Positions 1-7,875 of a stretch of 20,185 bases of DNA are shown here, piece by piece; within the stretch, counting starts at the first letter, position 1, and each line of letters begins with the position of its first letter. The translations under genes and the position numbers were made by a program. Under the pieces are notes generated by a model that saw only the letters and a program-made list of their open reading frames with translations, was not told the origin of the DNA and made no database searches. This DNA comes from Candidatus Bathyarchaeum sp. (GTDB lineage Archaea > Thermoproteota > Bathyarchaeia > Bathyarchaeales > Bathyarchaeaceae). The stretch covers positions 1 through 20,185 of the forward strand of contig PIXT01000165.1 in assembly GCA_003096235.1 (NCBI GenBank). Direction: 5' to 3'.

Positions 1-671
1 GAGGAATAATGGATGCTCCAATCTTGATTATCCCAATCGTAAATCCTATGGAGGTGCAGCGGCAAGCTCACGAAGTTGACGTTGCAGGACAGTATCCTTT
101 GCTGTTTTATGAAAAAACGTTGCAGAATGCAGACCCCAGACAAACAAGCACAATAATTGACACAATTGAAGACCGATTAAATACTCCTGCACAATTTGAG
201 GGCTTCAAATACACGGTTCCTGTTTCGAACGTTAACATGGGCAACCCCGAAAGTATATACAAAAAATTTGGGAAGATGACCGACAAGCTTCACAGCCAAC
301 TCGTTTTGGCAGAAAAGATCGAAGCTGTCGACGCCGATGTAGTCGCTAGAAAGGTTTTAACAACACATTTTGTTCGTGACATCGCTGGAAATCTAAGAGC
401 CTTTACAACTCAAAAGTTTCGTTGCAAAGGCTGTAACAAAAAATTCAGAAGAATGCCTCTTCTAGGTAAGTGTCCTTCATGTAAGAGCGATCTGATCCTT
501 ACCGTTTACCGTGGGGGAATTGAGAAGTACTTGCCAGCGGCGACTCAACTTGTTAAAAAATATGGTCTTTCTGAGTATTATGCTCAGAGGCTCTCTATTG
601 TAGAAGAAGAAATCTTGACCTTGTTTGAGGGCAAAAAACCTAGGCAGATAAGTCTCACATTGTTTTCGTAA
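1..671 (+). CDS. polC: DNA polymerase D large subunit DP2, C-terminal fragment
   Basis: This is the 3' end of the catalytic large subunit (DP2) of the archaeal replicative family-D polymerase; the rest, most of a protein usually over 1,000 residues, lies left of the window. The frame is open from base 1: the codons before the ATG at 9 read Gly-Ile, and the stretch around MDAPILIIPIVNP is an internal DP2 motif, so that ATG is not the start. A treble-clef type zinc site follows at about residues 138-158 counted from that Met (CKGC then CPSC), then the conserved GGIEKYLPAA region. The last residues QISLTLFS fit a PCNA-interacting PIP box (Q-x-x-L-x-x-F). PolD is found in Euryarchaeota, Thaumarchaeota and Bathyarchaeota but not in classical Crenarchaeota, which helps place the organism. 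T-rich sequence after the stop (about 672-695) may end transcription. Confidence 0.95.
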   Translation, partial: GIMDAPILIIPIVNPMEVQRQAHEVDVAGQYPLLFYEKTLQNADPRQTSTIIDTIEDRLNTPAQFEGFKYTVPVSNVNMGNPESIYKKFGKMTDKLHSQLVLAEKIEAVDADVVARKVLTTHFVRDIAGNLRAFTTQKFRCKGCNKKFRRMPLLGKCPSCKSDLILTVYRGGIEKYLPAATQLVKKYGLSEYYAQRLSIVEEEILTLFEGKKPRQISLTLFS

Positions 672-715
672 CTTTTTAGGCTGGAAATCTTTTTTGGCTT
701 AAACTCTAAACTATC

Positions 716-991
716 TTGAGGCGTATGTTCAGGTTACCATATCATCCTAAAGCGTTCTTGGCTCTAAAACGAAACATTCAACCAGGATTGTCGGCTAGAA
801 CAAAAATAATATCTGCTCTTGAGAAAAGCGCATCTACAACTAGAATGATTTGCCAAGAAACACAACTGAACTATGCAGCCGCTCTTTATCATCTTCATCT
901 TCTTGAAGCAGAGCAAATCCTAAGCCACAGTGGCAGACGATTCTACATTTGGAGATTAACTGGTGTGGGTCAACAAAAACTGGCAACTTAA
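716..991 (+). CDS. Small winged-helix (ArsR-like) DNA-binding protein
   Basis: A protein of 91 residues (88 if the in-frame ATG at 725 is used instead of the TTG at 716). Residues about 25-88 look like a winged helix-turn-helix: a first helix (ARTKIISALEKS), the turn-helix TTRMICQETQLNYAAALYHL with the recognition helix at its end, and a basic wing HSGRRFYIWRL. No ligand or metal-binding domain is visible, so it is probably a simple DNA-binding protein. It follows the polymerase gene by 44 bases. A TTAAAC box around 699-704 would put a transcription start near 725, so the ATG at 725 could be translated leaderless; co-transcription with polC is also possible. It converges on the MazG-like gene 6 bases away. 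The target is unknown. Confidence 0.75.
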   Translation: MRRMFRLPYHPKAFLALKRNIQPGLSARTKIISALEKSASTTRMICQETQLNYAAALYHLHLLEAEQILSHSGRRFYIWRLTGVGQQKLAT

Positions 992-997
992 TTTTAC

Positions 998-1285
998 CTA
1001 AAATCTGCAGTCACAGGGAGACAGTCCACACTTGGGGCATTTGTTGGCATATTTTGATAATGTTGCCTTCTCTAGGTCTATATCTATAACGTTTGCCAGA
1101 GACGCCAACCAAGCCAAAACGTCAGCAAATTCTTTTTCAGCGGCTTCAATATTCCCCTCTTCGAGGGCTTCTCGTAGCTCCTCTACTTCATCTTCAAGCC
1201 AATCTAGTGTTCCTTTTGTTCCTCGTTCCGAGTCTCTTTCAAAGTATAGTTGACGCATCATTTTCTGAAATTCATGGATGTGCAC
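998..1285 (-). CDS. MazG-like nucleotide pyrophosphohydrolase
   Basis: A single-domain MazG-family protein of 95 residues. This all-alpha NTP pyrophosphohydrolase family hydrolyses (d)NTPs to the monophosphate and pyrophosphate and is often viewed as a housecleaning enzyme. The metal-binding signature is visible: WLEDEVEELREAL at about residues 29-41 (the ExxEE-type cluster) and the matching second helix EKEFADVLAWLASLAN at about 50-65, with E and D ligands. The C-terminus carries CPKCGLSPCDC (about 83-93), a small zinc-knuckle-like tail that I recall from other archaeal MazG-like proteins. The start is a GTG at 1285; the nearby ATG is out of frame. It lies 98 bases downstream of trpA on the same strand, with no clear terminator between, so it may be read through from the trp operon. 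Confidence 0.85.
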   Translation of the reverse strand: MHIHEFQKMMRQLYFERDSERGTKGTLDWLEDEVEELREALEEGNIEAAEKEFADVLAWLASLANVIDIDLEKATLSKYANKCPKCGLSPCDCRF

Positions 1286-1383
1286 TTTTGGGTTTCCCTC
1301 GTGGTCTTCACTTGGTTTGTGTCATGTCCTAAAATCTAATAAGACCTTTCTTGTCATTAACTTTGAAACAGCAGGTTTTGGCG

Positions 1384-2205
1384 TTAGCTTCGTTGTTTGT
1401 AGCCTTCTATGCATCCCTGCTTTATTTGTCCGACCAACGTGGCAATGTCCTGCAGCTTCTCCTCGGGTTTTTCGAGGTTCTTCTCGTAGACTCTAGCATA
1501 TGCGCTTCCTGCTATTGCGCCGTCTGCTCCTGCGGCAACTACTGCTGCGGCTTGTTTTCTGGTTGAGATGCCAAATCCTGCTAATAGGGGCATGTCTGTG
1601 TGTTTTCGTGCTCTTTTTACTAGTTTTAGGGTTGAGTCGCCTAAGCTTTCTCTTACTCCTGTGACGCCTTCAACGCCTATGACATAAAGGAATCCTGATG
1701 CAATATCGGTGATTTTCTTTAATCTTTCTTCTGTTGTTGTTGGCGCTATCTGGAATATTGGGTGTATTCCGCTTTTTTTGCTTTCAGCTAGTAGAACATC
1801 TGCTTCCTCAACTGGAACATTGGGCACGATTATCGCTTGGGCACCTGCGTCCTTTATTTTTTTCAGGAAGTTTCCAACGCCCATAACGTAAGGGATGTTA
1901 TAGTAAGTGGTGACCACAATCGGGTTTTCTATGCCTTTTGCTCTTAGCTTCTTTATGCCTTCGATGCACCTGCTGGGGGTTATGCCGTTCTCCAGCGCCC
2001 TTTCACATACTGCCTGAAATGTTGGTCCATCAGCTGTGGGGTCAGAGAACGGAATCCCAAACTCGAGGATGTCTGCGCCATTTTCAACAAGTGTTTCTAG
2101 TAGTTTGAGTGAAAACTCTTCGTGGGGGTCACCATAGTACACGTGGGGCATATGTGCACCCTCCTGTTTACTTTGAAGTTCTCTGAATTTGTCTTCAAGC
2201 TTCAT
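1384..2205 (-). CDS. trpA: Tryptophan synthase alpha subunit
   Basis: TIM-barrel subunit that cleaves indole-3-glycerol phosphate to indole and glyceraldehyde 3-phosphate and passes indole to TrpB. At 273 residues it is normal for the family. The two catalytic acids are in place: Glu48 in ILEFGIPFSDP and Asp59 in the following TADGP loop. The GVTG loop (loop 6) and the phosphate-binding GFGIS are also present. Some usually strong positions differ: MPHVYYGDP where most enzymes have ..TAGDP, YYNIPYV for YYNPI.., and VPNVPVEEA for the common PDLPxEE. The ATG overlaps the end of trpB by 11 bases and has GAGGT upstream, which indicates translational coupling. It is the last gene of the trp operon. 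Confidence 0.97.
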   Translation of the reverse strand: MKLEDKFRELQSKQEGAHMPHVYYGDPHEEFSLKLLETLVENGADILEFGIPFSDPTADGPTFQAVCERALENGITPSRCIEGIKKLRAKGIENPIVVTTYYNIPYVMGVGNFLKKIKDAGAQAIIVPNVPVEEADVLLAESKKSGIHPIFQIAPTTTEERLKKITDIASGFLYVIGVEGVTGVRESLGDSTLKLVKRARKHTDMPLLAGFGISTRKQAAAVVAAGADGAIAGSAYARVYEKNLEKPEEKLQDIATLVGQIKQGCIEGYKQRS

Positions 2206-3373
2206 TGAAATACCTCATAATCGTTTCTAGGTCCTTGTCGCCTCTTCCAGAATAGTTCAAAACTACAAGCTCCTCTTCCGCAAACTCTTCTTTATTGTTC
2301 AACATGTAAGCGATGGCGTGGGCTGTTTCAAGGGCAGGTATCAATCCCTCAGTTCTAGCCATCACTTTAACTGCTTCAAACACATCATTGTCGAAAGCGC
2401 AGCCTGACTTTACTCTTCCACTGTTAACCAGACTTGAGATTTCTGGACCCCTTCCTGGGTAGTTTAGTCCTGCGGCTCTTGTTCTTGACGGTTTTATCTG
2501 CCCGTTTTCATCCTGCAAAACCTGCATTACTGCGCCATGCAAAATGCCCTTTTTGCCTATCTTGAATGCTGCGGCGCTGTTGTCGGCTTCTAGGCTTTCG
2601 CCGCCTCCCTCAACAAAAATTAGCCTGACATCTTTATTGTCTATGAATGGCCTGAATGCTCCTAAGGCGTTGCTTCCTCCGCTTCCACAAGCAACTATTG
2701 TGTCTGGCAGTCTTCCCTCTTTTTTGAGTATCTGCTCTTTGATTTCTTTTCCAATCACGCTCTGAAACGTTGCAACAATCTCTGGATATGGGTGTGGACC
2801 CACAGTTGACCCCATCAGATAATGGCTTGTCTGTGAACAGGCAGTCCACTTCCGCAGAGTGTCAGAAACTGCATCTTTTAGAACTCCCATTCCAATATCA
2901 ACTGGGGTTACTTTTGCGCCTAATAGTTTGATGCGTTTTACGTTGCTTGCTTGGCGTTTGATGTCCTTCACGCCCATGAAGACTTCTGTTTCGAGTCCGC
3001 AGATGTTTCCTGCCATTGCTGTTGCGAGTCCATGTTGTCCTGCCGCTGTTTCTGTGATCATCCGCGTTTTTCCCATCTCTTTTGTCAGGAGCGCTTGTCC
3101 TATTGCGTTGTTGAGTTTGTGTGAACCTCCACAAACTAGGTCTTCTCTTTTAAGGTAAATTTTGCATCCGATAAGTTTACTGAAGTTCTTCGCATAATAC
3201 AGTGAGGTTGGTCTTCCCGCGTAATCCCGCAGTAAAGTGTTGAGTTTTTCTTGAAATTGTGGTGTCGGGTAATGTTTCTTAAACGCTGCTTCCAGCTCAA
3301 TCAGAATTGGCATCAGTATCTCGTTCACGTACTGTCCGCCATATTCTCCAAACTTTCCTTTTTTCACTTTCAA
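2195..3373 (-). CDS. trpB: Tryptophan synthase beta subunit (TrpB1-like, with unusual active-site residues)
   Basis: PLP enzyme that condenses indole with serine to make tryptophan, as a partner of TrpA. Length (392) and layout fit TrpB1 rather than the longer TrpB2. PLP lysine is Lys86 in GGSHKLNN, the catalytic Glu is Glu108 in TETAAGQHG, the phosphate loop is GSGGSNA (230-236) and Ser375 lies in NYSGRGDKD. Several substrate-contact motifs are atypical: TETAAGQHG for TETGAGQHG, and AAGLNYPGRGPE for SAGLDYPGVGPE, which puts Asn304 where Asp305 of the enteric enzyme sits. The listed start is TTG at 3373; the GTG at 3367 is better spaced from GGTG at 3374-3380 and is probably the real start (390 aa). 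Only a few bases separate it from trpF. Confidence 0.95.
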   Translation of the reverse strand: MKVKKGKFGEYGGQYVNEILMPILIELEAAFKKHYPTPQFQEKLNTLLRDYAGRPTSLYYAKNFSKLIGCKIYLKREDLVCGGSHKLNNAIGQALLTKEMGKTRMITETAAGQHGLATAMAGNICGLETEVFMGVKDIKRQASNVKRIKLLGAKVTPVDIGMGVLKDAVSDTLRKWTACSQTSHYLMGSTVGPHPYPEIVATFQSVIGKEIKEQILKKEGRLPDTIVACGSGGSNALGAFRPFIDNKDVRLIFVEGGGESLEADNSAAAFKIGKKGILHGAVMQVLQDENGQIKPSRTRAAGLNYPGRGPEISSLVNSGRVKSGCAFDNDVFEAVKVMARTEGLIPALETAHAIAYMLNNKEEFAEEELVVLNYSGRGDKDLETIMRYFNEA

Positions 3374-3379
3374 TTCACC

Positions 3380-4042
3380 TTAATTGTTGTTTAGTTTGAT
3401 TTGTTTTGCATTTTCAACAAAAGCCCTGACCTTCGTGTGATCTTTAACTCCTGGACTGGCTTCAACGCCGCTGGCAACATCAACCGCGTATGGCTTGACC
3501 GCCACAATCGCTTCTTTGACGTTCTCGGGCTTTAATCCTCCAGCCAAAATCAATGGAATAGGCGCAACAGCCTCCTTGATTCGCTTGCTTATTGTCCAGT
3601 CGTGAACCTTGCCTGTTCCACCATACTGTCCCTTACTGAACGAGTCCAGCAGGACCGCATCAAACGTTTTCAAATCCTCTATGACCTTTTTGTTCAGGGC
3701 ATCTTCCGTTACATAAACGGTTTTGATCAGCTTGGTATCCTTTATTTTTTTATGAACTTCTGAAGAATCAAGCTGCTCTTTTCCATGAATCTGGATGGCT
3801 GACGGATTCAACACTTCGCAGACTTGGACTAACCATTCGATGCTCTTAGGAGCCGTTACCACTACACTATCAACAAAAACTGGAACTTGCTTTAGCAACG
3901 TTTTTGCCCTTTCTAGCGTCAAATTTCGTGGTGACGCAGGAACACCCACAAGAAAACCAACCGCATCCGCTCCCGCAGCCACAGCTACAGCCAAATCATC
4001 TTCTCTTGTTAACCCACATACCTTCGCTCTGACGCTTCTCAT
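3380..4042 (-). CDS. trpF: Phosphoribosylanthranilate isomerase
   Basis: Catalyses the Amadori rearrangement of N-(5-phosphoribosyl)anthranilate to CdRP, the step between TrpD and TrpC. It is a stand-alone TIM-barrel of 220 residues. The general base Cys9 (KVCGLT) and general acid Asp133 (VLLDSF) are present, as is the phosphate-binding LAGGLKPENV and the final DVASGVE loop. Its ATG overlaps the trpC stop in a 4-base ATGA, so translation is probably coupled. The SASPR-type region reads GVPASPRNL, normal for the family. The gene ends a few bases before trpB. No oddities were seen. Confidence 0.97.
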   Translation of the reverse strand: MRSVRAKVCGLTREDDLAVAVAAGADAVGFLVGVPASPRNLTLERAKTLLKQVPVFVDSVVVTAPKSIEWLVQVCEVLNPSAIQIHGKEQLDSSEVHKKIKDTKLIKTVYVTEDALNKKVIEDLKTFDAVLLDSFSKGQYGGTGKVHDWTISKRIKEAVAPIPLILAGGLKPENVKEAIVAVKPYAVDVASGVEASPGVKDHTKVRAFVENAKQIKLNNN

Positions 4043-4818
4043 TGGGCTGTAACAAACTCCTTGACTTTTTGTTCGATATTGTCAGCCATCATGATTGATG
4101 AGCCAATTAAAAAAGCTTGGGCGCCACACTTACGCAAAAAAAGCAAATCTGCGGGATACATTACTCCACTTTCGCTGACAACAACCTTACTGATGCTTTC
4201 ATGTTTCTTCAATATTTTCTCTGTAATATGCAAATCAACTTTGAGTGTTCGCAGGTCGCGATTGTTGATTCCAATCAAATCAGCATCTGTTTTTATAGCC
4301 TGTTGGAACTCGTCTTCGCTGTGGGTTTCTAGCAGCACTTCAAGATTTTTCAAGTGTGCCTGCTTGATCATCTCGTCGCGGCTAACTTCACAATATCCCC
4401 TCTCAAAAACAGCTTCTATCAGAAGAACAACATTGGCGCCGATTCTTGATGCCGCTTCAAGCTGTACTAGGTCGACGATTATGTCCTTCATTAGGATCGG
4501 AAGTTTTACCGCTTCTCTGACTTTCGCTAAGTAATCAAGTGAGCCGTTGAAATGTTTTGGCTCTGTCAGAACAGATATCCCTGCTGCTCCGCCCTTTTCC
4601 ATTTCCCTCGCGACTTTTGCCGGATTAAAGTCGGTTTTAATTGTGCCTCTGGAGGGTGAAGCTGCTTTGACTTCTGTTATTACAGCGTTTTGTCTACTTT
4701 CATTAATTGCCTTTTTGAGACTAATCGAATGTACGGAGTTACGCGTTGGATTTTCGTAATATGCTTGAGCAACGGTTTGTTTGGCGTCCCGTGCTAGTGT
4801 ATCAAGATAATCAGGCAT
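4039..4818 (-). CDS. trpC: Indole-3-glycerol phosphate synthase
   Basis: Closes the indole ring of CdRP to give indole-3-glycerol phosphate. The catalytic set is visible: EVKAASPS (Glu and Lys), the Lys in LMKDIIVD, the Glu in LLETHSEDE, the Asn in GINNRDL and the Glu/Ser of SESG. The frame stays open to 4980, but the extra 54 codons read through trpD in another frame. The start at 4818 (MPDYLDTLARDAK) gives 259 residues, the normal length, overlaps the trpD stop by 8 bases and has GGAG seven bases upstream. It is followed by trpF with a 4-base overlap. Confidence 0.96.
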   Translation of the reverse strand: MPDYLDTLARDAKQTVAQAYYENPTRNSVHSISLKKAINESRQNAVITEVKAASPSRGTIKTDFNPAKVAREMEKGGAAGISVLTEPKHFNGSLDYLAKVREAVKLPILMKDIIVDLVQLEAASRIGANVVLLIEAVFERGYCEVSRDEMIKQAHLKNLEVLLETHSEDEFQQAIKTDADLIGINNRDLRTLKVDLHITEKILKKHESISKVVVSESGVMYPADLLFLRKCGAQAFLIGSSIMMADNIEQKVKEFVTAQ

Positions 4819-5872
4819 ATTTTGTCTCCAACTCTTCAAGCTTAGAAATGTCTCCGCCAGAGAATTTGACCAATTCTTTGAGCTTCTTGTATGCGGAACC
4901 ACTTTCGATAGATTCTTTGGCGGCTTGTATTCCGTAACCAAAATCTTCAGCCATGCCCGCAACAATAATTGCTGCTGCACCGTTAACTTGTACGATTTCT
5001 CTTCTAGGGTCGTCTGAGGCGATTATTCCCTGCAAGATTTTGAATGCAAGTTCGCCGCTTTCTTCTGGTGTTGTTCCCATGATATCTTCTAGTTTGGCTT
5101 GCTTTACCCCAAAATCTTTTGGCGCAGTTTCCTTTGTTGTAACTTCTCCATTTTTTAACCACGAAATACGTGTCTTTCCAACTGTGGAAATTTCATCTAA
5201 CCCATCTAAACCATGTACAACCATCGCTTCCTCGCAACCAAGACTCTTCAATGAATGGGCTAGAGGTTCTGTTAGTCTGGGGTCGTAAACTCCTAGCAGC
5301 TGGGCGTTGGCGTCTGCGGGGTTTGTTAGCGGACCAAGAACATTGAATACTGTTCTGATTCCCAACTCTTTTCGTGGTCCAATAGCATACTTCATTGCTG
5401 GGTGAAATGCGGGAGCAAACATGAAAGCCACACCAACCGTTTCGATAGCCTTCTCAACTTTTTCAGCTTCAATATTAAGGTTGAGACCGAGCATCTCTAA
5501 AACGTCAGCGCTGCCACATTTGCTTGTAACAGACCTGTTTCCATGCTTAGCAACAGGAATCTCTGCTCCTGCAACAACAAAAGCGGCTGTGGTGCTGATG
5601 TTGAATGTTTTAACTTTGTCTCCTCCTGTTCCACAGGTGTCAACCAATCTCCCCTTTACCTTTGGGTGAATTTGTCGGCAACATTGCTTCATCACTGTGG
5701 TGAATGCTGTGATTTCCTCAGACGTCTCGCCCTTTATCCTTAAGGCGGTCAAAAATGCCCCTATCTGCGCGTTTGTTGCTTCGCCAGACATAATCTCCTT
5801 CATTGCTACTGTAGCCTCTTCGTGGGTTAAGTCGGTGCCCACTACCAGCTTCTTTATTGTATCCCTAATCAT
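4811..5872 (-). CDS. trpD: Anthranilate phosphoribosyltransferase
   Basis: Transfers phosphoribose from PRPP to anthranilate. At 353 residues it is typical of family-3 phosphoribosyltransferases. The PRPP/magnesium loop DTCGTGGD is at about residues 78-85, followed by the NISTTAAFVVAGA segment and the anthranilate-channel signature KHGNRSVTSKCGSADVLE at about 109-126. The ATG overlaps the trpG stop as ATGA and is preceded by a strong GGAGG motif inside the end of trpG. It is not fused to TrpG, unlike the enterobacterial arrangement. Confidence 0.97.
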   Translation of the reverse strand: MIRDTIKKLVVGTDLTHEEATVAMKEIMSGEATNAQIGAFLTALRIKGETSEEITAFTTVMKQCCRQIHPKVKGRLVDTCGTGGDKVKTFNISTTAAFVVAGAEIPVAKHGNRSVTSKCGSADVLEMLGLNLNIEAEKVEKAIETVGVAFMFAPAFHPAMKYAIGPRKELGIRTVFNVLGPLTNPADANAQLLGVYDPRLTEPLAHSLKSLGCEEAMVVHGLDGLDEISTVGKTRISWLKNGEVTTKETAPKDFGVKQAKLEDIMGTTPEESGELAFKILQGIIASDDPRREIVQVNGAAAIIVAGMAEDFGYGIQAAKESIESGSAYKKLKELVKFSGGDISKLEELETKYA

Positions 5873-6459
5873 TTTTCGTTCCCTCCCTCAAGAAAATTTT
5901 TGACTATCTTTTTTCCATCCTCACACAGTATAGATTCAGGATGAAACTGCACCCCTGCAATTGGATACGTTCTGTGACGAACCGCCATAATCTCGCCATC
6001 ATCAGTGGATTTGGCGGCTACTTCAATGCATGAGGGAATTGATGTTTTTTCTCCAACAAGGGAATGATAACGTGTTGCCGTGAACGGATTTTTAATTCCT
6101 TCAAACAAGCCTTTGCCATCATGTCTTATCTTGCTCGTTTTTCCATGCATGAGCCGATTTGCCCTTACAACTTTTCCGCCAAAAACCGAGATTATTCCCT
6201 GATTTCCAAGGCAAACTCCCAATGTGGGAATTTTGCAACTCATCTCGCGCAGGACTGCAGAGCAAACACCAAAATAGTGTGGGTCTTCGGGTGTTCCGGG
6301 ACCCGGAGAGATAACTATGCGCTGGGGGTCTAGTTCCATGGCTTGCTGTAATGTTATCTGATCATTTCTGTAAACGATTGGGTCGCCTCCAAGCTCTCCG
6401 ATGTACTGGACAAGATTGTAGACAAATGAGTCATAATTGTCGATAACCAGCACTTTCAC
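5869..6459 (-). CDS. trpG: Anthranilate synthase glutaminase subunit
   Basis: Class-I glutamine amidotransferase that releases ammonia from glutamine for TrpE. It has 196 residues. The N-terminal DNYDSFVYNLVQY motif, the oxyanion region SPGPGTPEDP (51-60) and the catalytic triad Cys83, His173 and Glu175 (GVQFHPES) are present. The nucleophile motif reads GVCLGNQGI; the usual residue three after Cys is His (GVCLGHQ), here Asn86. The gene starts with GTG at 6459, overlapping the trpE stop as GTGA, with AGG just upstream at the end of trpE. Could in principle also serve as PabA, but the context fixes it as TrpG. Confidence 0.96.
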   Translation of the reverse strand: MKVLVIDNYDSFVYNLVQYIGELGGDPIVYRNDQITLQQAMELDPQRIVISPGPGTPEDPHYFGVCSAVLREMSCKIPTLGVCLGNQGIISVFGGKVVRANRLMHGKTSKIRHDGKGLFEGIKNPFTATRYHSLVGEKTSIPSCIEVAAKSTDDGEIMAVRHRTYPIAGVQFHPESILCEDGKKIVKNFLEGGNEK

Positions 6460-7875
6460 CTGTTTTCACTTCCTGAAACTTCCAGCGCTTTGATTAATGC
6501 ACGGGCTTTATGCTCGGTTTCGTACCATTCTTTTTCTGGCTCAGAGTCTGCTACTATTCCCGCGCCAACTTGGATGTAGCCGTTTTCTCCATTGCAGACA
6601 AGTGTTCTGATTGTTATGGCGAAATCTGCGTTTCCGTTGTAGGAGAAGTATCCTACTGCGCCTGCGTATGGTCCCCTTCTTGTTGGTTCAAGTTCTTCAA
6701 TTATCTCCATTGCGCGGACTTTAGGGGCTCCTGAGACTGTGCCTGCTGGAAACACAGCTCTTAACGCGTCATACGCATTATATTCGTCTCTGAGCTTGCC
6801 AACAACGCGTGAAACGATGTGTTGCACGTGGCTGTATTGGTGTACTTTCATAAATTCTGGGAGATGAACGCTTCCAAACTTGGAAACTCTTCCAATGTCG
6901 TTTCTGCCCAGATCAACCAGCATCACATGCTCAGCGCGTTCTTTAGGGTCTGCTAGCAACTCTTTTGTTAATCTGTTGTTCTCTGTGGGATCTTTTACAT
7001 GTGGTCTTGTTCCCGCTATTGGAAAAGTTTCAACATTCCTGTTTTCGACCCGTACAAGCATTTCAGGGCTTGATCCCACTATCTGGTGTTTGCCAGATTT
7101 CAGGAAATACATGTAAGGTGACGGGTTTATCTTTCTGAGGTTGCGATAAAAGCCAACAAGGTTGCCTCTGATTTGGAAATCGTAACGTTTGGAGAGAACA
7201 ACCTGAAAAATGTCTCCAGCAGTTACGTAATCTTTAGCTTTCTCTACTGAGTTTTCAAAACGTTTCTTTGATGTGTTGACTTTTAGTTGTTTGTGCTCTA
7301 ACGCTTGGTCGTCGTCTGTTTCTTGTAGACGTTTGTTGATTTCGTTTAGCCTGTTCTCGTGTAAGTAGTAGTAGAATGCCTGCCTGTTTCTATGGTCGTA
7401 TATGATGCCGTCATCAAAAATTCCTACTTTGACGTCAGGAAATTTTTGGTCATCAATCGCCTTTTGGGGCAGTTTTTCCCAATATCTAACCGCGTCGTAG
7501 GAGATGTATCCCACGGCTCCGCCGACGAATCTTTGTTCTTTGAATCCGGGTCTGTTCCTGAGTGTTTTCGCGATTACCTCTAGTGGTTCCTTAGCTTTTT
7601 CTTTGTCTTTTTCGTCGGTTCTTTTGTTGTGTGTAGTTGCTTCTCCGTTCTTGATTGTGATTGTTAATTCTGGGTTAAATCCTATGAATGAGTATTGTGA
7701 TAGTTTCTTTGGTCCTTCAATCGACTCTAGAATGTATACGTTTTCGTAGTGGTTGTATAATTTTGAGAATATTTCTAGAGGAGGTTTGCTGAAGGATATT
7801 TTTTTAATTTTCAGTTGTCTGGTAAGTGGAGTCTTTGGCGGTTTGGGTTTGCGGATGCCAAATATTATCCCTCAT
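6456..7875 (-). CDS. trpE: Anthranilate synthase component I, 5' end out of frame
   Basis: Makes anthranilate from chorismate using ammonia from TrpG; first gene of the operon and normally the feedback-inhibited step. The chorismate-binding domain is intact (GDIFQVVLSKR, NPSPYMYFL, PIAGTRP, FPAGTVSGAPK, GPYAGAVGY). Coding sequence continues upstream of the GTG at 7514: translating 7515-7871 gives an N-terminal domain with YILESIEGPKK (the LLES-type tryptophan site), SFIGFNPELT and RFVGGAVGYISYDAV. That frame has no ATG, GTG or TTG before its stop at 7872-7874. A well-placed SD (AGGAG, 7885-7889) and ATG (7873-7875) lie one frame off. Dropping one G from GGG at 7869-7871 would restore a 472-aa protein. 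CTG at 7814 or ATT at 7808 would give about 450 aa. The exact start is unresolved. Confidence 0.93.

Noticed and set aside
4819..4980. N-terminal extension of trpC up to 4980
   Set aside because: These 54 codons overlap trpD in another frame. The ATG at 4818 gives the normal family length and has a well-spaced GGAG.
7804..7875. 23-codon ORF before trpE as a Trp leader peptide
   Set aside because: It has only one Trp codon and no attenuator pair was seen; a frame error at the trpE 5' end explains it better. Kept as an alternative in the findings.
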